Positions 34,257 through 47,300 of a DNA stretch of 64,000 nucleotides are shown here, in pieces. Source of the DNA: Sarcomyxa edulis. Taxonomy: Eukaryota > Basidiomycota > Agaricomycetes > Agaricales > Mycenaceae. How positions within the stretch are numbered: position 1 is the first letter of the stretch; every line of letters begins with the position of its first letter. The translations under genes were made by a program, and so were the position numbers. Below the pieces are notes generated by a model that saw nothing but the letters and a program-made list of their open reading frames with translations, was not told where the DNA came from and did no database searches. The stretch spans positions 62,001-126,000 of the forward strand of contig QUOL01000007.1 of the NCBI GenBank assembly GCA_009761415.1, in the 5' to 3' direction.

Positions 34257-34880
34257 GAATTAAATAAAACGGGCCCTTTACAATACGTTTAACCGGGACT
34301 TTTTGGTGTTTTTCGTTCGTTCTTTCTATGTAGGAAGGATCCGGAAGCGAAACGGAGGCTGAATTCGAAGTCGAAATGGAAAGAAGAGAGAGAAAGAAAA
34401 AGAGAAACGGAGGAAAAGAAAGAGAGAAGAGGAGGAGAGGGAGAGGAGAGGGAGGGGAGGTGTTAGCTTCCAGATAAGCGTTGCAAGGACTGGCTTGCAA
34501 CCGAATGAATGATTTTTATTTCGACGTCACTGCACTGCCACACCCACACTTTCTTCTTCAATCTTTCTTCCGAACGGCCACATCTCCCCATCCCCACTGC
34601 CCAGGGTACGAGAAGATTCCAGCAACACGACTATCCATACCAATGGCAATGGCGATCTATCACTAGCGTGCTTGTTGCTCTCAGCCGGCTACTTATGCCC
34701 TATGCACCATTCGGCGATGAATAGAATAGAACTTGGAAGTCACGGTGCGTGGATCTTCTATTTCTATCGATGCATGACTCGGACCTCTACGAACGCCGAC
34801 ATGTACATATAGGGCATATTCATAGGAGCACACGCACACGTAGGGCTCGAGTGAGTGTCGGACGTAGATCTTGGCCGTTC
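34257..34880. other. Upstream region of Rho gene
   Basis: 34380-34460 is a long GA-rich (plus) / CT-rich (minus) tract immediately upstream of the Rho start codon, likely a pyrimidine-rich promoter or leader on the coding strand. No other gene. Confidence 0.4.
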
Positions 34881-37800
34881 TAGTGATCTCGAACGAAACG
34901 CGTTGAATTGAGGGATCGTAGGATTGTGGTTTCGCCGGTGAGAAGTGAAACAGCTAAGCGCTATCTACGCGAGCTCATGCATCATGGACGAAATGCGTCA
35001 TTTCAGAGGTGGTCTGCGTGGTTCTCTAGCTTCTATTCCGTTGCCGCTGAATTGAACGATCGTAGGTCTGCAGGTGAGCGAGTGAAACAGATATCTACGC
35101 GAGTCCTTGGACGAAACGCGTCATTTCAGATTTACCCGTGCGCGTGAGAGGTGGGTTTGTGGTAGCACGTTTGTGTGGTTCTCTAGCTTCTTTCTATTCA
35201 CGCACATGCTCGACTGGTGTTCTCTGGCGCTAGTGAGTTCTCATCGTGACCGATGAGGCAAGCATTCTCGTTAATGCGCTGACGATTTGACTTGTACTTG
35301 AAAAGTAGACTATTTACTACGAAGCAGCTTGGTGCTACTGGTAGCAGAACGTCCTTTGGTTTGGCAGACGGGTTACTGACTTGCTAGAGCTGGTCATGCG
35401 ACCCCCCGATGAATTCAAATCACAGACATACCCTCCGTCAAACAACCCTCGCATTTTCTCAAACCCTAAAAATTCGATGCAATACCCGGCGTCGAATTTT
35501 GTAGAGCTGGGTGATCGTCCGGAGTTGTGACCCCCGAATGCACCGAATCTGAGACATACCCTCCGTCAAACCACTCTCGCACTTTTCTCCATCCCCACAA
35601 ATTGGACGCCATATGTAGCAGATCACTTGTCAAGACCGTCATCTTCTCCGCTTAGCTCAAGGGAATTATCCATCATTCCGGGAAGAGGTTCGTCACCACA
35701 TTCTCGTCCCTGTTATACCCTATCACTCCTTCTATAGACGATGCCGACCCCAGAGATTCGACGGTCATGACGCAAGAACCGCAGCATGAGTACCCGTCCG
35801 AATTTGAGCGCTAACATCGACATCCTATTATCCCGGAACCGAATTGAGGTACTGCGTTGGATACATTCTCCGCATACTGTCCTGCAGCTGTCGGGTGGAA
35901 CGCAAGGACCCAAGGATGACTAGAGTTGGGTGACTGACCGGTCTCGCAACCTCGAACGAACTGGAATCATAGACATACCCTCCGTCAAATAACCCTCGCA
36001 CTTCCTCCATCCCTACAATTTCGACGCCAACGCGAGCTAATGTACGAAACGCGTCATTTCAGATTCATCCGTGAGATCGTCAGAGATGGGTGGTAGCACG
36101 TTTGTGTGCTTCTATCCACATGTCGACTAATGGGGGAGTAAGTTCTGATCGTGTCTGATGAAGCCAGTATCGCCTGACTTGATATTCAAACTACGTACAG
36201 ATCCCACATGGTAGACTATGTGCCCGAGCACTCCCGCATCTTGTCCTGCTATCCGCTACCATCTGGCTAGTGTTAGTGAGTTCTTATAGCGCCCGATGAG
36301 GCAGGTATTATTGTTGATGCGTTGACGACTTGACTTTCAAAGTAGACAATGTACTATAGCATCGTAGTAAGTGCTCATCGTGCCTGATGAATCCAGTATC
36401 ACCTGACTTAATATCCAGACTATAGATCCTACGAAGTAAACTATGTGTACAACTACTCCATCGACGACGCATTCGCGTCGCGTCTGGGGCTTATACTGGC
36501 TTATGCCGGAATTTCCAGAGATACGAGAATGTTCTGTGTCTGATATCCGCTGGAAAAGCCCGCTCCCTCGCGTTTGTGACCTTGACGTCGAGACGAGGAC
36601 TCCTTTTCCATTCCGTAGGCACCGAAACCGACACGGACCACCAGCCATGTCAATTATGATAGTCAGGATATGTGAGAGACCTTCGAGGAAGAAGACCGAT
36701 CAAATCCAACGGTGGTAGAACATCCGTTGACTTGGCAGACGGATTACTGGCTGGTCATGCGACCCCGGAATAGATTCAAATCACATACCCTCCGTCAAAC
36801 AACCCTCGCACTTTTCTCCATCTCTACAAATTCCGATGCAATACCCGTCCGACTTCGAGCGCTAACATCGACATTGTATTGGCCAGGAAACGAATTGACG
36901 TACTGCGTTGAATACATTCTCCGCATACTGTCCTGTCGGGTGGGACCCAAGGACCCGAGGATGGGTGACTGACCGGTCTGGCAACCTCGAACGAACTGGA
37001 ATCATAGACAGACCCTCGCACTTCCCTCCATCCCTACAATTTCGACGCCAACGCGCGCTCGGGGACGAAACGCGTCATTTCAGATTTATCCGTAAGATCT
37101 TGAGAGGTGGGTGGGTGGGTGGTAGCACGTTTCTCTAGCTTCTATTCACGCACATGCCCGACCGGTGTTCTCTGGTGCTAGTGGGTTGACGACTTGACAT
37201 GCAAAGTAAGTAGTATAGCAGCCTGGTGAAGCAAGTATCGCTTGACCGATGGTCCAGACTACAGGCCTGCAAGTGCCCGAGTACTCTATCGACAACGCAT
37301 TCGGGCTTTTAACTAGAGTCAGGAAGATACGAGTATGTTCTGCGTCGACTATATCTTCCGCATGTTGCCCTGTTGTCCGTTGTCATCTGGCTAGTGGCAG
37401 TGCTAGTGAGTCCTCGTTATACCTGATGAGAAGACACTATTGCTGGCGCGCTAACGACTTTACCAGTACTTGCAGAGTAGACTATATACTATAGAATCGT
37501 AGTAAGCTCTCATCGTGCTTGATGAAGCCAGTATCGCCTGACCGATATTAGAGACTACGAAGCAGATTATGTGCCCGATTACTCCATCGACAACGCATTC
37601 GTATCTTGGACTTCTGCTGGCTCGTTACAGACTATAGACCCTACAAAGTAGACTATGTGTCCAACCACTCCAACGACTACGCATCCGGGCCTGGGCCTGG
37701 GGATTATGCTGGCTTGTAATTGAAGTCCGAGACTTTCGAGCATGTTATGCGTCGACTCTTGTCCTACCGTCTAGCAAAGCCCGCTCCCTCGCGTTTGTTA

Positions 37801-39120
37801 CCTTGACGTCGAGACGAGGCTTCTTCCGTAGGCACCAAACCGACACGGACTGACAACCATGTCGACCAGGCGGTTCAGGAAATACGAAGAGACCGTCGAG
37901 GAATAAGATCAACCAAATTTAACGGTAGTAGAACGTCCGTCCATTAATTTGGGTTACTAGCTGTCAATCACAGACATACCATCCGTCAAATTCTCAAACA
38001 CTCCTTGCACTTCTCTCCATCCCTACAGATCGATGCAATACCCGTCCGACTTTGAGCGCTAGCATTGACATCGTATTAGTCCAGAAACGAATTGAGGTAC
38101 TGCGTTGGATGCATTCTCCGCATACTTTCCTGTCGGGTGTAACGCGAGTACCCAAGGATGGCTAGAGCTGGGTGATCATCCGGTCTCGCAACCCCGAATG
38201 AACTCGTATCATAGACATGTTCTCGGTCAAACAACCGTCGCGCTTCTTCCATCCCCACGAATTTCGACGCCATAGACCAGGCTTTCAGCTTCCCCGCTCA
38301 GCCCAAGGGAATCACCGATCATCCTAGGAAGAGGTTCGTTACCATACCTCATCTCTTTACACCAGACCCTCCGGGTGAGACTCAGTACTGCATCATCGCA
38401 TCAAAAGCACGACTGAAAACCATGACTTTTAGGCCTTACAACAACATCGTACCACCGTCTATGTCTATGCTTACCCGAAAAGCAAACTACCATCTTTCCA
38501 AGGTCAAGGTTGGTCTTATCATCTTCATGACCATCCAGGAGAATTTGCATATTTACTTCTTCTATAGACGATGCCGACCTGCTGGGTTTAACCCAATGAT
38601 TCGAGGTTCATAGGGCAAGATCCGTAGCATGAGTATACGTCTGACTTTGAGGGCTAGCATGGTCCGAGTACTGAATAGCCAAGACATTCGGAGTGGTGTC
38701 TGTAGCCCGGAAATAATCTGCGGTACTGCGTTGAATATATTCTCGACATACTGCCCTATAGGGTATAAGTAGCGCAAGGACCCGGATGGCGAGAGCTGGG
38801 CGAATCTCCGGTCTTGCAAACCCGAATGCATATAAGTACTCTCCGTTGATAAATCCTCGCACTACCCTAACCTACCCATTCTACCAATTCGACACAATGC
38901 CCGTCTAGCTTTGAATTCGAGCGCTAGCATCGACATTGCATGGAACGAGCCAAGACATTCGGATGTGAATCTGTAGCCCGCAGACTCTTCGTGTGGCTCT
39001 GTTGATTATATTCTCCGCATACTGTCCTGTACTAAGGTGGAACGCAAGGACGGCTAGCCTGAGAACGCGGCAAACGTCCGGTCCTGTCATCCCGAAATTC
39101 GAATGCTAGGCATACCGTCC
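34881..39120. repeat. Degenerate tandem array, units about 1 kb
   Basis: Four words recur in order with substitutions and indels. ACGAAACGCGTCATTTCAG is at about 34986 (one change), 35111, 36044 and 37065. CATACCCTCCGTCAAACAAC is at 35427, about 35562, 35974 and 36784. CCCGTCCGACTTTGAGCGCT and variants are at about 35793, 36846, 38041 and 38900. TACTGCGTTGGATACATTCT and variants are at about 35851, 36900, 38098 and 38714. A further segment near 36555-36720 (CCCGCTCCCTCGCGTTTGT) recurs near 37778-37930. Frames are broken throughout. It looks like an old tandem or nested repeat family with no intact protein. Confidence 0.65.
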
Positions 39121-39457
39121 ACTGAGAGACGCTTGCAATAACCCTAAGCGACGCAACACACTCTCCACTGCATGCACCATCCGGGCCGGTGTGAGTAACC
39201 CTAACCCTAGTTGGTGCTTCCGTGGGTCTAGGCAGTGCAAATATAACACGAGCAAACAACTACCTTGTGCTCTCACAGTGACACTGCACAGTGCAAAGTC
39301 GCGGTAACAGCAAAGTCGCTTTTGTACTTGGCTGACTGCTAACCCTAAGGATACGGATACTGACTTGGCTTGTACTAACACACTCACATATACCACTACG
39401 CCACCTCGCTGACAGTGACTATACCCGCTAACTCACCTAAGCGCCGACTGACTTGCA
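39121..39457. other. Intergenic before the DUF6699 gene
   Basis: Contains short CCCTAACCCTAG-like words at about 39198 and CCCTAAG at about 39345. These are too few to call a telomere tract. Confidence 0.4.
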
Positions 39458-41288
39458 ATGACCTGGACACACCACGACCACGACCACGACCCGGAAATGC
39501 CCAATCTCGTAGACGACAATCCATACCCGTACCCGTCACCGTCAGCCACATTCATGCACCCGCCACAAAACGCTTCATACGGCGGTCAGCCAGATATACA
39601 CGCGGCTTTTCCTGGGTTAGCCGCCTCTTACTCTCACTCTCACTCACTCTTTCTCACTCTTTCTTACATGCTGAATTATTATGGTTATGGCTATCCCAGA
39701 TACACCAACTCCCCATGGTCCGCACCAGCCTCAACACCATACCCTACGTATACCCAATTGCAACAACATAATCTATACAATACCCCCGGTCAAAGTCCGT
39801 ACTCCTCCTCCTGGGGCTATCCCACACCGCTCAGCGCATCCGGATATCCCTCCTACCCCTACGCCAACACAGCCAACTCACACTCACACTCCCAGCCACA
39901 AATCGCATTTTACCCCACCACATCCTCCCCCTTCGAAATCGGACAACCACTCACCGCCAATTCGTATTTCAACACTCAACCACAACCGCAGATTCAGATG
40001 GTTCGATCACGAGCAAACTCGTTCAGTGGGCCTCTTTCGAGGCCGGGGAGTTTGAGGCGGTCTTCTTCGTTTGGAGGGGGTGGTAGCTATTACGCTCCTG
40101 GTTATGGTCCTAGTCCTGGTTATGCTGGTCCAGCTTATGCCAGCGGGGCTCCTCGCGCCTACCCAAGAACAGAATCATACCACTCCGAAAACCTCGCCCG
40201 ACGTCCTAGGGAATGGCGGGCTGATTTTACGATGAGTTCGGGGATTTCGGCGTATGTACCGCGGTTGGGTAAGAGTCGGTCGACTGTTCAAGGTGAGTCC
40301 TTCCCATTCCATCGTACTCTATTCCACTCCATTCCATCGTACTCTATTCCACTCCATCCCATCACCACTCTAACCCACATCCCATCCCATACTCCTCCCC
40401 CCAATTCAACTAACTAACGCGCCCTCGCACACAGAAATAATCGACCCAACCCGCCGAGACCTACACCCCTACCTCCAATACCAAAACCCACTCATCATAC
40501 TAAGTCCAACGCAGGGTCCGCCGATATCTTGGGACTTGCGGCTTCCGCCCTTTCCCAACCCACACTCTCCTTACTCAAACGCAAACTCCCCCAATTACCC
40601 CAATAACAGCATTGACTACGCAAACGCAAGCATCCACCTAACCCACCCAAACCGCCCCCCAACCCCGCTCGACTACGCCCAACTCACAACACACCCACCT
40701 ACGTCCTTCATGAGGCTGTATCATCCCAGGTTGCCTTGGTACATCGATATCGTGCCCTCTGCCTCCCTACCTAACGCCAATGTCCCCTACCACCCAAATG
40801 CCAGTGGTCTCACATCCCCCTACCACCCAAATGCGAGTGGTCTCACATCCCCTTACCCTTCCACCGACCCAAACACCTCAGGAATAACATTCTACGACCT
40901 CGTCACACAACTCCACGCCGCGCTCCACCGCCCCATATCCGGAAAAGACTTTTGGAACGAGGAGGTGGGGTGGGTTGAGAGGGAGAGGGTGACGAGGGCT
41001 TTTTGGGAGAGGTGTGCGCTTTTTGGGTCAGGGGCTGCGGGAGCTTACGGACCTGGAGCTGCTTATGGAACGGGATATGGAGCTGGATATGGCTCTGTGG
41101 GGGGAGCGGGATACGGAGGTGGAGCGGGAACGGGAACAGGATACGGAGGCGGAGAAGGCGGGATAGACCCAACCGAAATCGCATCCGGAATCAGACGAAT
41201 CGATTTCCTTCGGCGGAGCGTTGTGTTTTTGGGGTTGAGTAGGGGGAGGAATGGGATGTGGGAGATTAAGACTGAGAAGGTTGGGTAG
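39458..41288 (+). CDS. DUF6699 domain protein with low-complexity N-terminus
   Basis: Exons 39458-40292 and 40435-41288; 562 aa. The first exon encodes a Tyr/Pro/Ser-rich region (HHDHDHD near the start, many PYPSY-type words, then SRANSFSGPLSRPGSLRRSS). After the intron the DUF6699 core is recognisable: STRR-like DPTRRDLHPYL, then MRLYHPRLPWYIDI, GITFYDLVTQLHAALHRPI and DFWNEEVGWVERERV. A Gly/Ala/Tyr repeat (YGTGYGAGYG) interrupts the domain before IRRIDFLRRSVVFLGL. DUF6699 is widespread in agaricomycetes with no known biochemical role. An 11-residue segment, NASGLTSPYHP, is duplicated in tandem at about residues 388-410. The intron holds a 25-bp direct repeat (40306-40355, word CATTCCATCGTACTCTATTC). 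Confidence 0.85.
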
Positions 41289-43726
41289 GGCGAGCTTACA
41301 AGGCGCGGGGGGTGTGGGGGTTTATGTTGGTGCGGGGTGGGGGGGTGGGTCATTGGTTTGGGGGTGGGGGAATGGGTGTAAGGGGAAGGCGTTCGTGAGT
41401 CCATCCCAATCGCGTTCAACTGGATGAACCTAAGTACTGATCTCGGGCTTACTTCGCAGAAATATGGGGTTTTCAAGTCGTCGAGTTTGTTGTATCTGTG
41501 TCTGTATGTTCTCAGGCTATCTTATCGCTATCGGTATCGGTATCTCTCTGTTTTGTTCTGTCGCGTTTTGTTTTGTTCTGTCGCGTTTTTGTTCTGTTCT
41601 TGGATGTTTTGTTCATCAATGTACTCGCGTTTCCAGCAGTTTTGTTTATCACTGTCGGACGCGTCTGACGCGTCTTTTGATATTAGTTCCAGAACATATA
41701 GGACCTACGCAGCGTCGAACGCACGCACGCACGCACGAATCACAATGGATTCACATATCATCAAGAACAATAACATGAATCAACCAAGCCTCAACGCTCA
41801 AAGCTCAACGCTCAACCACCCCAATCACTATATATCCATCTACCTATCTATACATCGCGCGCACGGGATACGTCCCACTGCCAACTGGGCTCTTGCAACA
41901 TCAACATCAACATCAACGACCTGGCAGTACTAGTCTCTCGCCAACGTTACTCAACATGATGATGCACGTATGTATATACGAGACTATTCCTTCCTCTGAC
42001 TCGACTCGACTCGACTATCCCAAGCATCAAGTCAGTCACCTCGTTCCGAGTTCTGAGTTCTGAGAGCTCTTCGTCAACGCAACGGTTCGGAGCCTCCCCG
42101 AGCGCAGATGCATATAAGTACCTCAGGCTCAGGAGTCCTAGTCACGATGGACCGAATATTGATGCTCGGATCCTCTGCTCTGCTCTGGGATAAGTACTGT
42201 ATCCTCCGTACCCTATACAAATCGAAATCGAAATCGAATCGCCATACATACATACATACAATACATGGAGGGGTTGCTTGTTCGATTAGATTACGACCCA
42301 GTGAGTCGGGACGACCAAGCCTCAGCCTCTTCCTGACCTGGGCAAAAGTTCAGTTCGAAGAACTTGAAACCGCTACCCCGACGGCAATCGTGGTCGTAGT
42401 TGTGGTACATCCTCTCTGAGCAGAGCAGAGCATCCCCAACCCCAAGTCAAGCTTCAAGCTTCACGTATGGTATGAAGCGACTCCGACTCCGAATCGAATC
42501 ACGATGGATGGATGAATGAATGAATGAATGGCTTATGCCCGGGGGCAGCGTTCCACTTCAAGTTGACCCACCTAGTAAAAATCAATATTAATGTCAATGT
42601 CGGTCAATATCGGTCAATATGTCGGTCAATGAATGTCGATGGGGATGGGGATGGGGATGGGGATGGGGATGGGGATGAAAGCAAATGATCTCACTCAAAA
42701 AACATCATGAATCATGATGCACGTACCGTACTTGATCAAAGCACAGAGGCAAAGCAAAGCACAGAGGCAGGCAAAGCAAGATGTGCTGCCCTTTGACCTA
42801 ATTTTTGATTGTATTAGACGATCGTATACTTGTCGTAGGGGTTCTAGCGGTGAGGTTCTAAGAATTTACTTTGAATCGGATCAGAACAAATGGGGAACCA
42901 AGCACCTACTAGTACTTACAATGGCATGGTAGAGACAATCTGAGTATGTCTTCGTCTGAACGCAGTGCGCACACTGGCACGAGCACAAGTCAAGTCAAGT
43001 CAAGTCAAAGTCGCTTGGAGCAGGAACGAGATCTGGGATAAGATGGTATTTAGCCTTGCATTGAGTCTCGACACATTGCATTGATTGCTCGCAGTGGGCA
43101 GTGGTATTATTGTGATGAAAGGGAACGCATCGATGATATCGATGTTGCTTCTCCCAAACTATGGCCTTGCCGGTGGTCGGAGTTCAGTCCAAACAAGAGG
43201 TGGCTCCATTTCTTCGCAGAATCCAGATTGTACTCGGACGTTTCTCCTAAACCTTTGTTGGTGGAGAGACTGAAGAACGGTAAGTAACCTCTACCGCGGA
43301 CGAGTACTTACAGCTGGGAATCGGATGACAGCATATCCTCTCTTCTGCCAGTGAATCTAAAAGTCTCCCAAGCAAGAGCAAGAGTCACTTGGAGGTCTTT
43401 CGGACTCCGGAGGTGTCACCCGTGTCAGTACGACGTTTGCTATCCGAGTCCTTCAGGTACCCGTACGTAGAACTGAGAGAACGAGATCTGGCAACAGTTT
43501 TCAGTCCCGGAATCCGTTTGACCGTCCAAAGATATCGAGTTCTTCTGAGTTCTCCTCTCGTCGTTTGTATCGATATGATTAGAATGGTACCGTGACTCGG
43601 AACGAGCAAGTCTGGCCCCAATAATTTGGCACGAGCATTTGAATCAAACATCCCTGATGGCGAGAGTCACGTTACACGATCTCTCTCTCTTTTCGAAATC
43701 AGTCTGAGTCTCCACCGGGACTTTGT
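41289..43726. other. Intergenic with simple repeats, no gene seen
   Basis: Simple repeats: GTTTTGTTCTGTCGC twice near 41555-41590, ACGC near 41725, ATACATAC near 42245, GAATG near 42512, GGGGAT at 42639-42676 and AGTCA near 42985. Short frames at 43081-43287 and 43389-43595 have no family features. Confidence 0.4.
42639..42676 (+). repeat. (GGGGAT)6 microsatellite, G-quadruplex candidate
   Basis: Six runs of four G separated by AT. Four such runs suffice for an intramolecular quadruplex with 2-nt loops. It lies in a gene-free stretch about 1.7 kb upstream of the NLR gene. Confidence 0.85.
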
Positions 43727-43995
43727 CATGGATAGATCATCACTGGCTAGATACAACATCAAAGGTAATATTGTTTCCAAACTCTGCTGTTCACCCAACT
43801 AACAGCCTGCGTCATAGACTTTCGATGCCTATCATCTTCTCCCCCTAGTTCGATTCCGAGAGCTTTGTCAGTGCGCTCTCGATTGTAGGATTGTAGTACG
43901 TGAAAGCATCTGTCGATGGAAAAACGAAGGAAAATGATGTATTGCACGTTTCAAACGATGGTACCTGGAACTAGAATGAGTCGGTTGTTTTAGGC
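43727..43995 (+). pseudogene. Decayed copy of the NLR N-terminal exons
   Basis: 43727-43763 parallels NLR exon 2 (the copy encodes RSSLARYNIK; the gene encodes SSVKKTRYNIA). 43815-43995 parallels exon 3, with matching stretches such as GCACGTTTCAAACGATGGT and GAATGAGTCGGTTG. The copy has lesions: TGG to TAG in the position matching WNWNES, and an insertion around GATTGTAGGATTGTAG. No later exons of the receptor are present before the intact gene starts at 44353. Confidence 0.65.
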
Positions 43996-44352
43996 CCTAA
44001 TGTTTCTTTGTCTGCCGGCTCGCTGAATATTTAGCAGGAACACTTGGATCAAATAGCCCGGATGCGTCCTACCAAATTGAAGTTAGCATTCAATGTACGA
44101 CGGTACGACCTTCATATATAGAGACCTCTTGCCTTCGATCATTCTTTTCTTACGCCCCGAGTTCTCCGCTGTTTCAGCCTCTGCAAGGCGACTGCAGAAT
44201 CCCGATAGGAACAGACGCCTGACATATTTATAGCAATCAACAACGAGGGAACACCGGACACTGCCTCGTTCTTGTGTGTTGCAAAGTACAAAGTAGGACA
44301 TACATTGTATGTCCCTCACCCCGAAACACACTGACAATACCCACCAACAACC

Positions 44353-47300
44353 ATGACTGACCACCCGCTTCCAATCCTCGCCAGAAACTCACAGTGAGTC
44401 TTCATCGAAGATGTCTCACTGATTCAACTCATGGTCATGGGCAGATCATCAGTCAAGAAAACCAGATACAACATCGCTGGTAAGCTTGTATCCGAGTTCA
44501 TCTTCTCACCATACTAACGGGCTGATCTCTAGACATCCGATGCATATCGTCTCCGCGGCCTGGGTCAATTTGCAGGGCTCTGAGCTCTCGATTGTACGTT
44601 GAAGCGTCTGTCGATGGATTAACGAAGAGAACTAGCTTATCGCACGTTTCAAACGATGGTGCCTGGAACTGGAATGAGTCGGTTGATTTGTGAGTTCAAT
44701 TATCATGCTGTCCTCGCAAAATTTAAGACCTGCTGCAACAGTGACGTCGAGGGCGCCTCAATATTGAAGTTGTGTCTTTACCGACAACACTACACTCGTA
44801 GGCACAGATACATTGGAGAGAGTGAATTCATAACTTCCGAGCTTTCTGGTCACGATGGTTTGTGTTTCTTATTATAAATATATTGTTGAACCATCATTGA
44901 CCTCTAGAATCAATAGCTATCAGCCGCAAATTGAGAAAGCATTCTCGTGGCACTGTGAAGGACACCGTGTACACTATCAGTTTCACCGTCGAATGTGTGG
45001 ATGCGTTCGAATGTGTGTATGCGTCAGCATCTACGAATCACACGCATGCCACGCAGTCTAACAATGACACTATTGACCATTCTGGACGTCCTGATCTACA
45101 GACGGTAGATGAACTAATAGAGGCTACAGGCGAGGCGCTAAAGAAGACACGACAAGGACCGTCTGTACCGACGAAGGTCTCTGACATTGTCGATTTAGGC
45201 AAGACTGTAGCGGATTCGTCTGCTGCTCAGAATATTGAGTCTCTGCTGGAGAAGCTTACAATTCTAATGCCTCTCGTCGATGAAATTGCAAAAGTAAGAG
45301 ACACTGGATATCCATGTGGTCGTCGTTTAACGTGTTATTTAGATCCATCCATATGTCCAAGTTGCGTGCAGCGTGCTTTCTGTAATCCCCAAGGTACTTG
45401 TCCGATCCATCGAATTTCAAGGATGTTCTGACATCTTTCACGAATAGACCATACTCGCTCAAGTAGATCGAGACAAGAAAATAGCAGATCTTGTCGAAAA
45501 CATGAACGATACGTTTTCGTTCGTACGCGACGCCGACTCTCTACAGAAAATCAGCAAAGAGAACTCGTCGCTGCATCAAATTCTCTCGAAGATGATACAA
45601 CAGATTACCGAATGCACGTACTTTATCTGCACATATTCGGAGGATCTCGGTTTCGGTAAGTATCTATTCACCTAGATACGAGCTCGGAGCCTAACTGTTA
45701 TGTATACTAGGAAAGCGAATGATGAAGAACATGTTGTCCAACACCGACAAAAAAATAGAAGAATTTCGCAAAACCTTCGAGCAACTCACGATGAATTTCC
45801 AGAGCGCTGTGACTGTCGAATCAGCAATCCAAATCGTACATCTCAAAATGCTTACCGAAAGTATAGGAGAGAAAGTCGATTATGTCGGTGAGCCCACCCA
45901 TTTGACTTTAATATGATATGGAAGTCTGATACTTGTTATGAAGCTGAAAGTGTGGACCTCAGAGACATGCCTTACGCGACCGGTGCTGGTCATCAGGTCG
46001 AACGATGTTGCTTACCCCACACACGCCAAAAAATCCTTGATGAGATCGTGGATTGGGTAAACACCCCAAATTGCGACAGCACTGAGCGAGTGCTTTGGCT
46101 CAGTGGTCTCGCCGGAATGGGGAAATCGACCATCGCTCATACCATAGCTGAAATTTTCAATGTTCACCAACGTCTCGGGACGTTTTTCGCCTTCAGTTTA
46201 GCCAATCAAACAGATCGCAGACTTGACAATCTCTTCAGTACTATCGCCATCAATCTTTGTTCACTCGACCCAGAATGGAAACACTCGCTCTGGAAAGTCG
46301 TCAAGGATAAACCAGCATTACGAACCACCCCCTCTATCCATATGCAATTCACGGAATTTCTACTCGGTCCTATCAAAGAATCCGATTTATCTCTTGTTGG
46401 ACCCATTGTCATCATCATCGATGCGTTGGATGAAGCTGGGAATGCTGAATCGAGGCAAGGGATACTGTCCATACTCGAAAAGAGCGTAATCGCCCTTCCT
46501 TCCAATTTTCGCATCATCATCACATCCCGCCCCGAAGACGACATCCGATCTGCACTCGATGGAAAGCCGCATATAAAGCGAATACAGATGGAGAATTTCA
46601 ATATTTCAGATACGACTAACGATCTTAATCTGTTCGTCGCATCACAATTGACATCGCTTACGGTCACCGCTTCTCTCGAGCGTCAATGGCCGAACAAACA
46701 ATGGTGCCCTCTCTTAGTTACCAAATCCGAAGGCCTATTCCAATGGGCGGCCACAGCTTGTCGCATCATCAACGGTAACGGGAAACGCGCTGGGACGACC
46801 CCTGCAGAACGATTTGAGTCTATTCTGGGTGTCGCTTCGAATCTTGACTCTCTTTACCTTGATATTCTCCAGCGTACCTTTGACGTCGCAGATACTACTG
46901 CAATGGAACGATTTAGAGGCGTCATGGGCGTACTCCTGCAGTCGAAGGTGCCCCTGTCAATTTCATCACTTTCCGAACTCTGCAGCCAGGAATATACCCC
47001 CGATATATTGGACTCGGTATTGACCCCGCTCAGTTCACTGTTATCTGGTGTTGACCGACAATCTGACCCAATCCGCTTCCTTCACACGTCGTTTCGAGAC
47101 CTCTTGGAGAAAGTCACACTCTTGAACAAAGACAAAGATTCGGTCGAGAACAATTTATTCTACGTCGACTCGTCCGTGGCAAGTCGGAACTTTGCCGTTA
47201 GATGCTTACGGTTCATGAAGGAGCTTCGATTTAACATCTGCGAGGTGAAGACATCCCACGTTCGCAATGTCGATGATCCCGCACTACCTGCTCGGATCAA

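Noticed and set aside
39190..39360. Second interstitial telomere site
   Set aside because: Only one or two CCCTAA words with interruptions, within chance expectation for this sequence.
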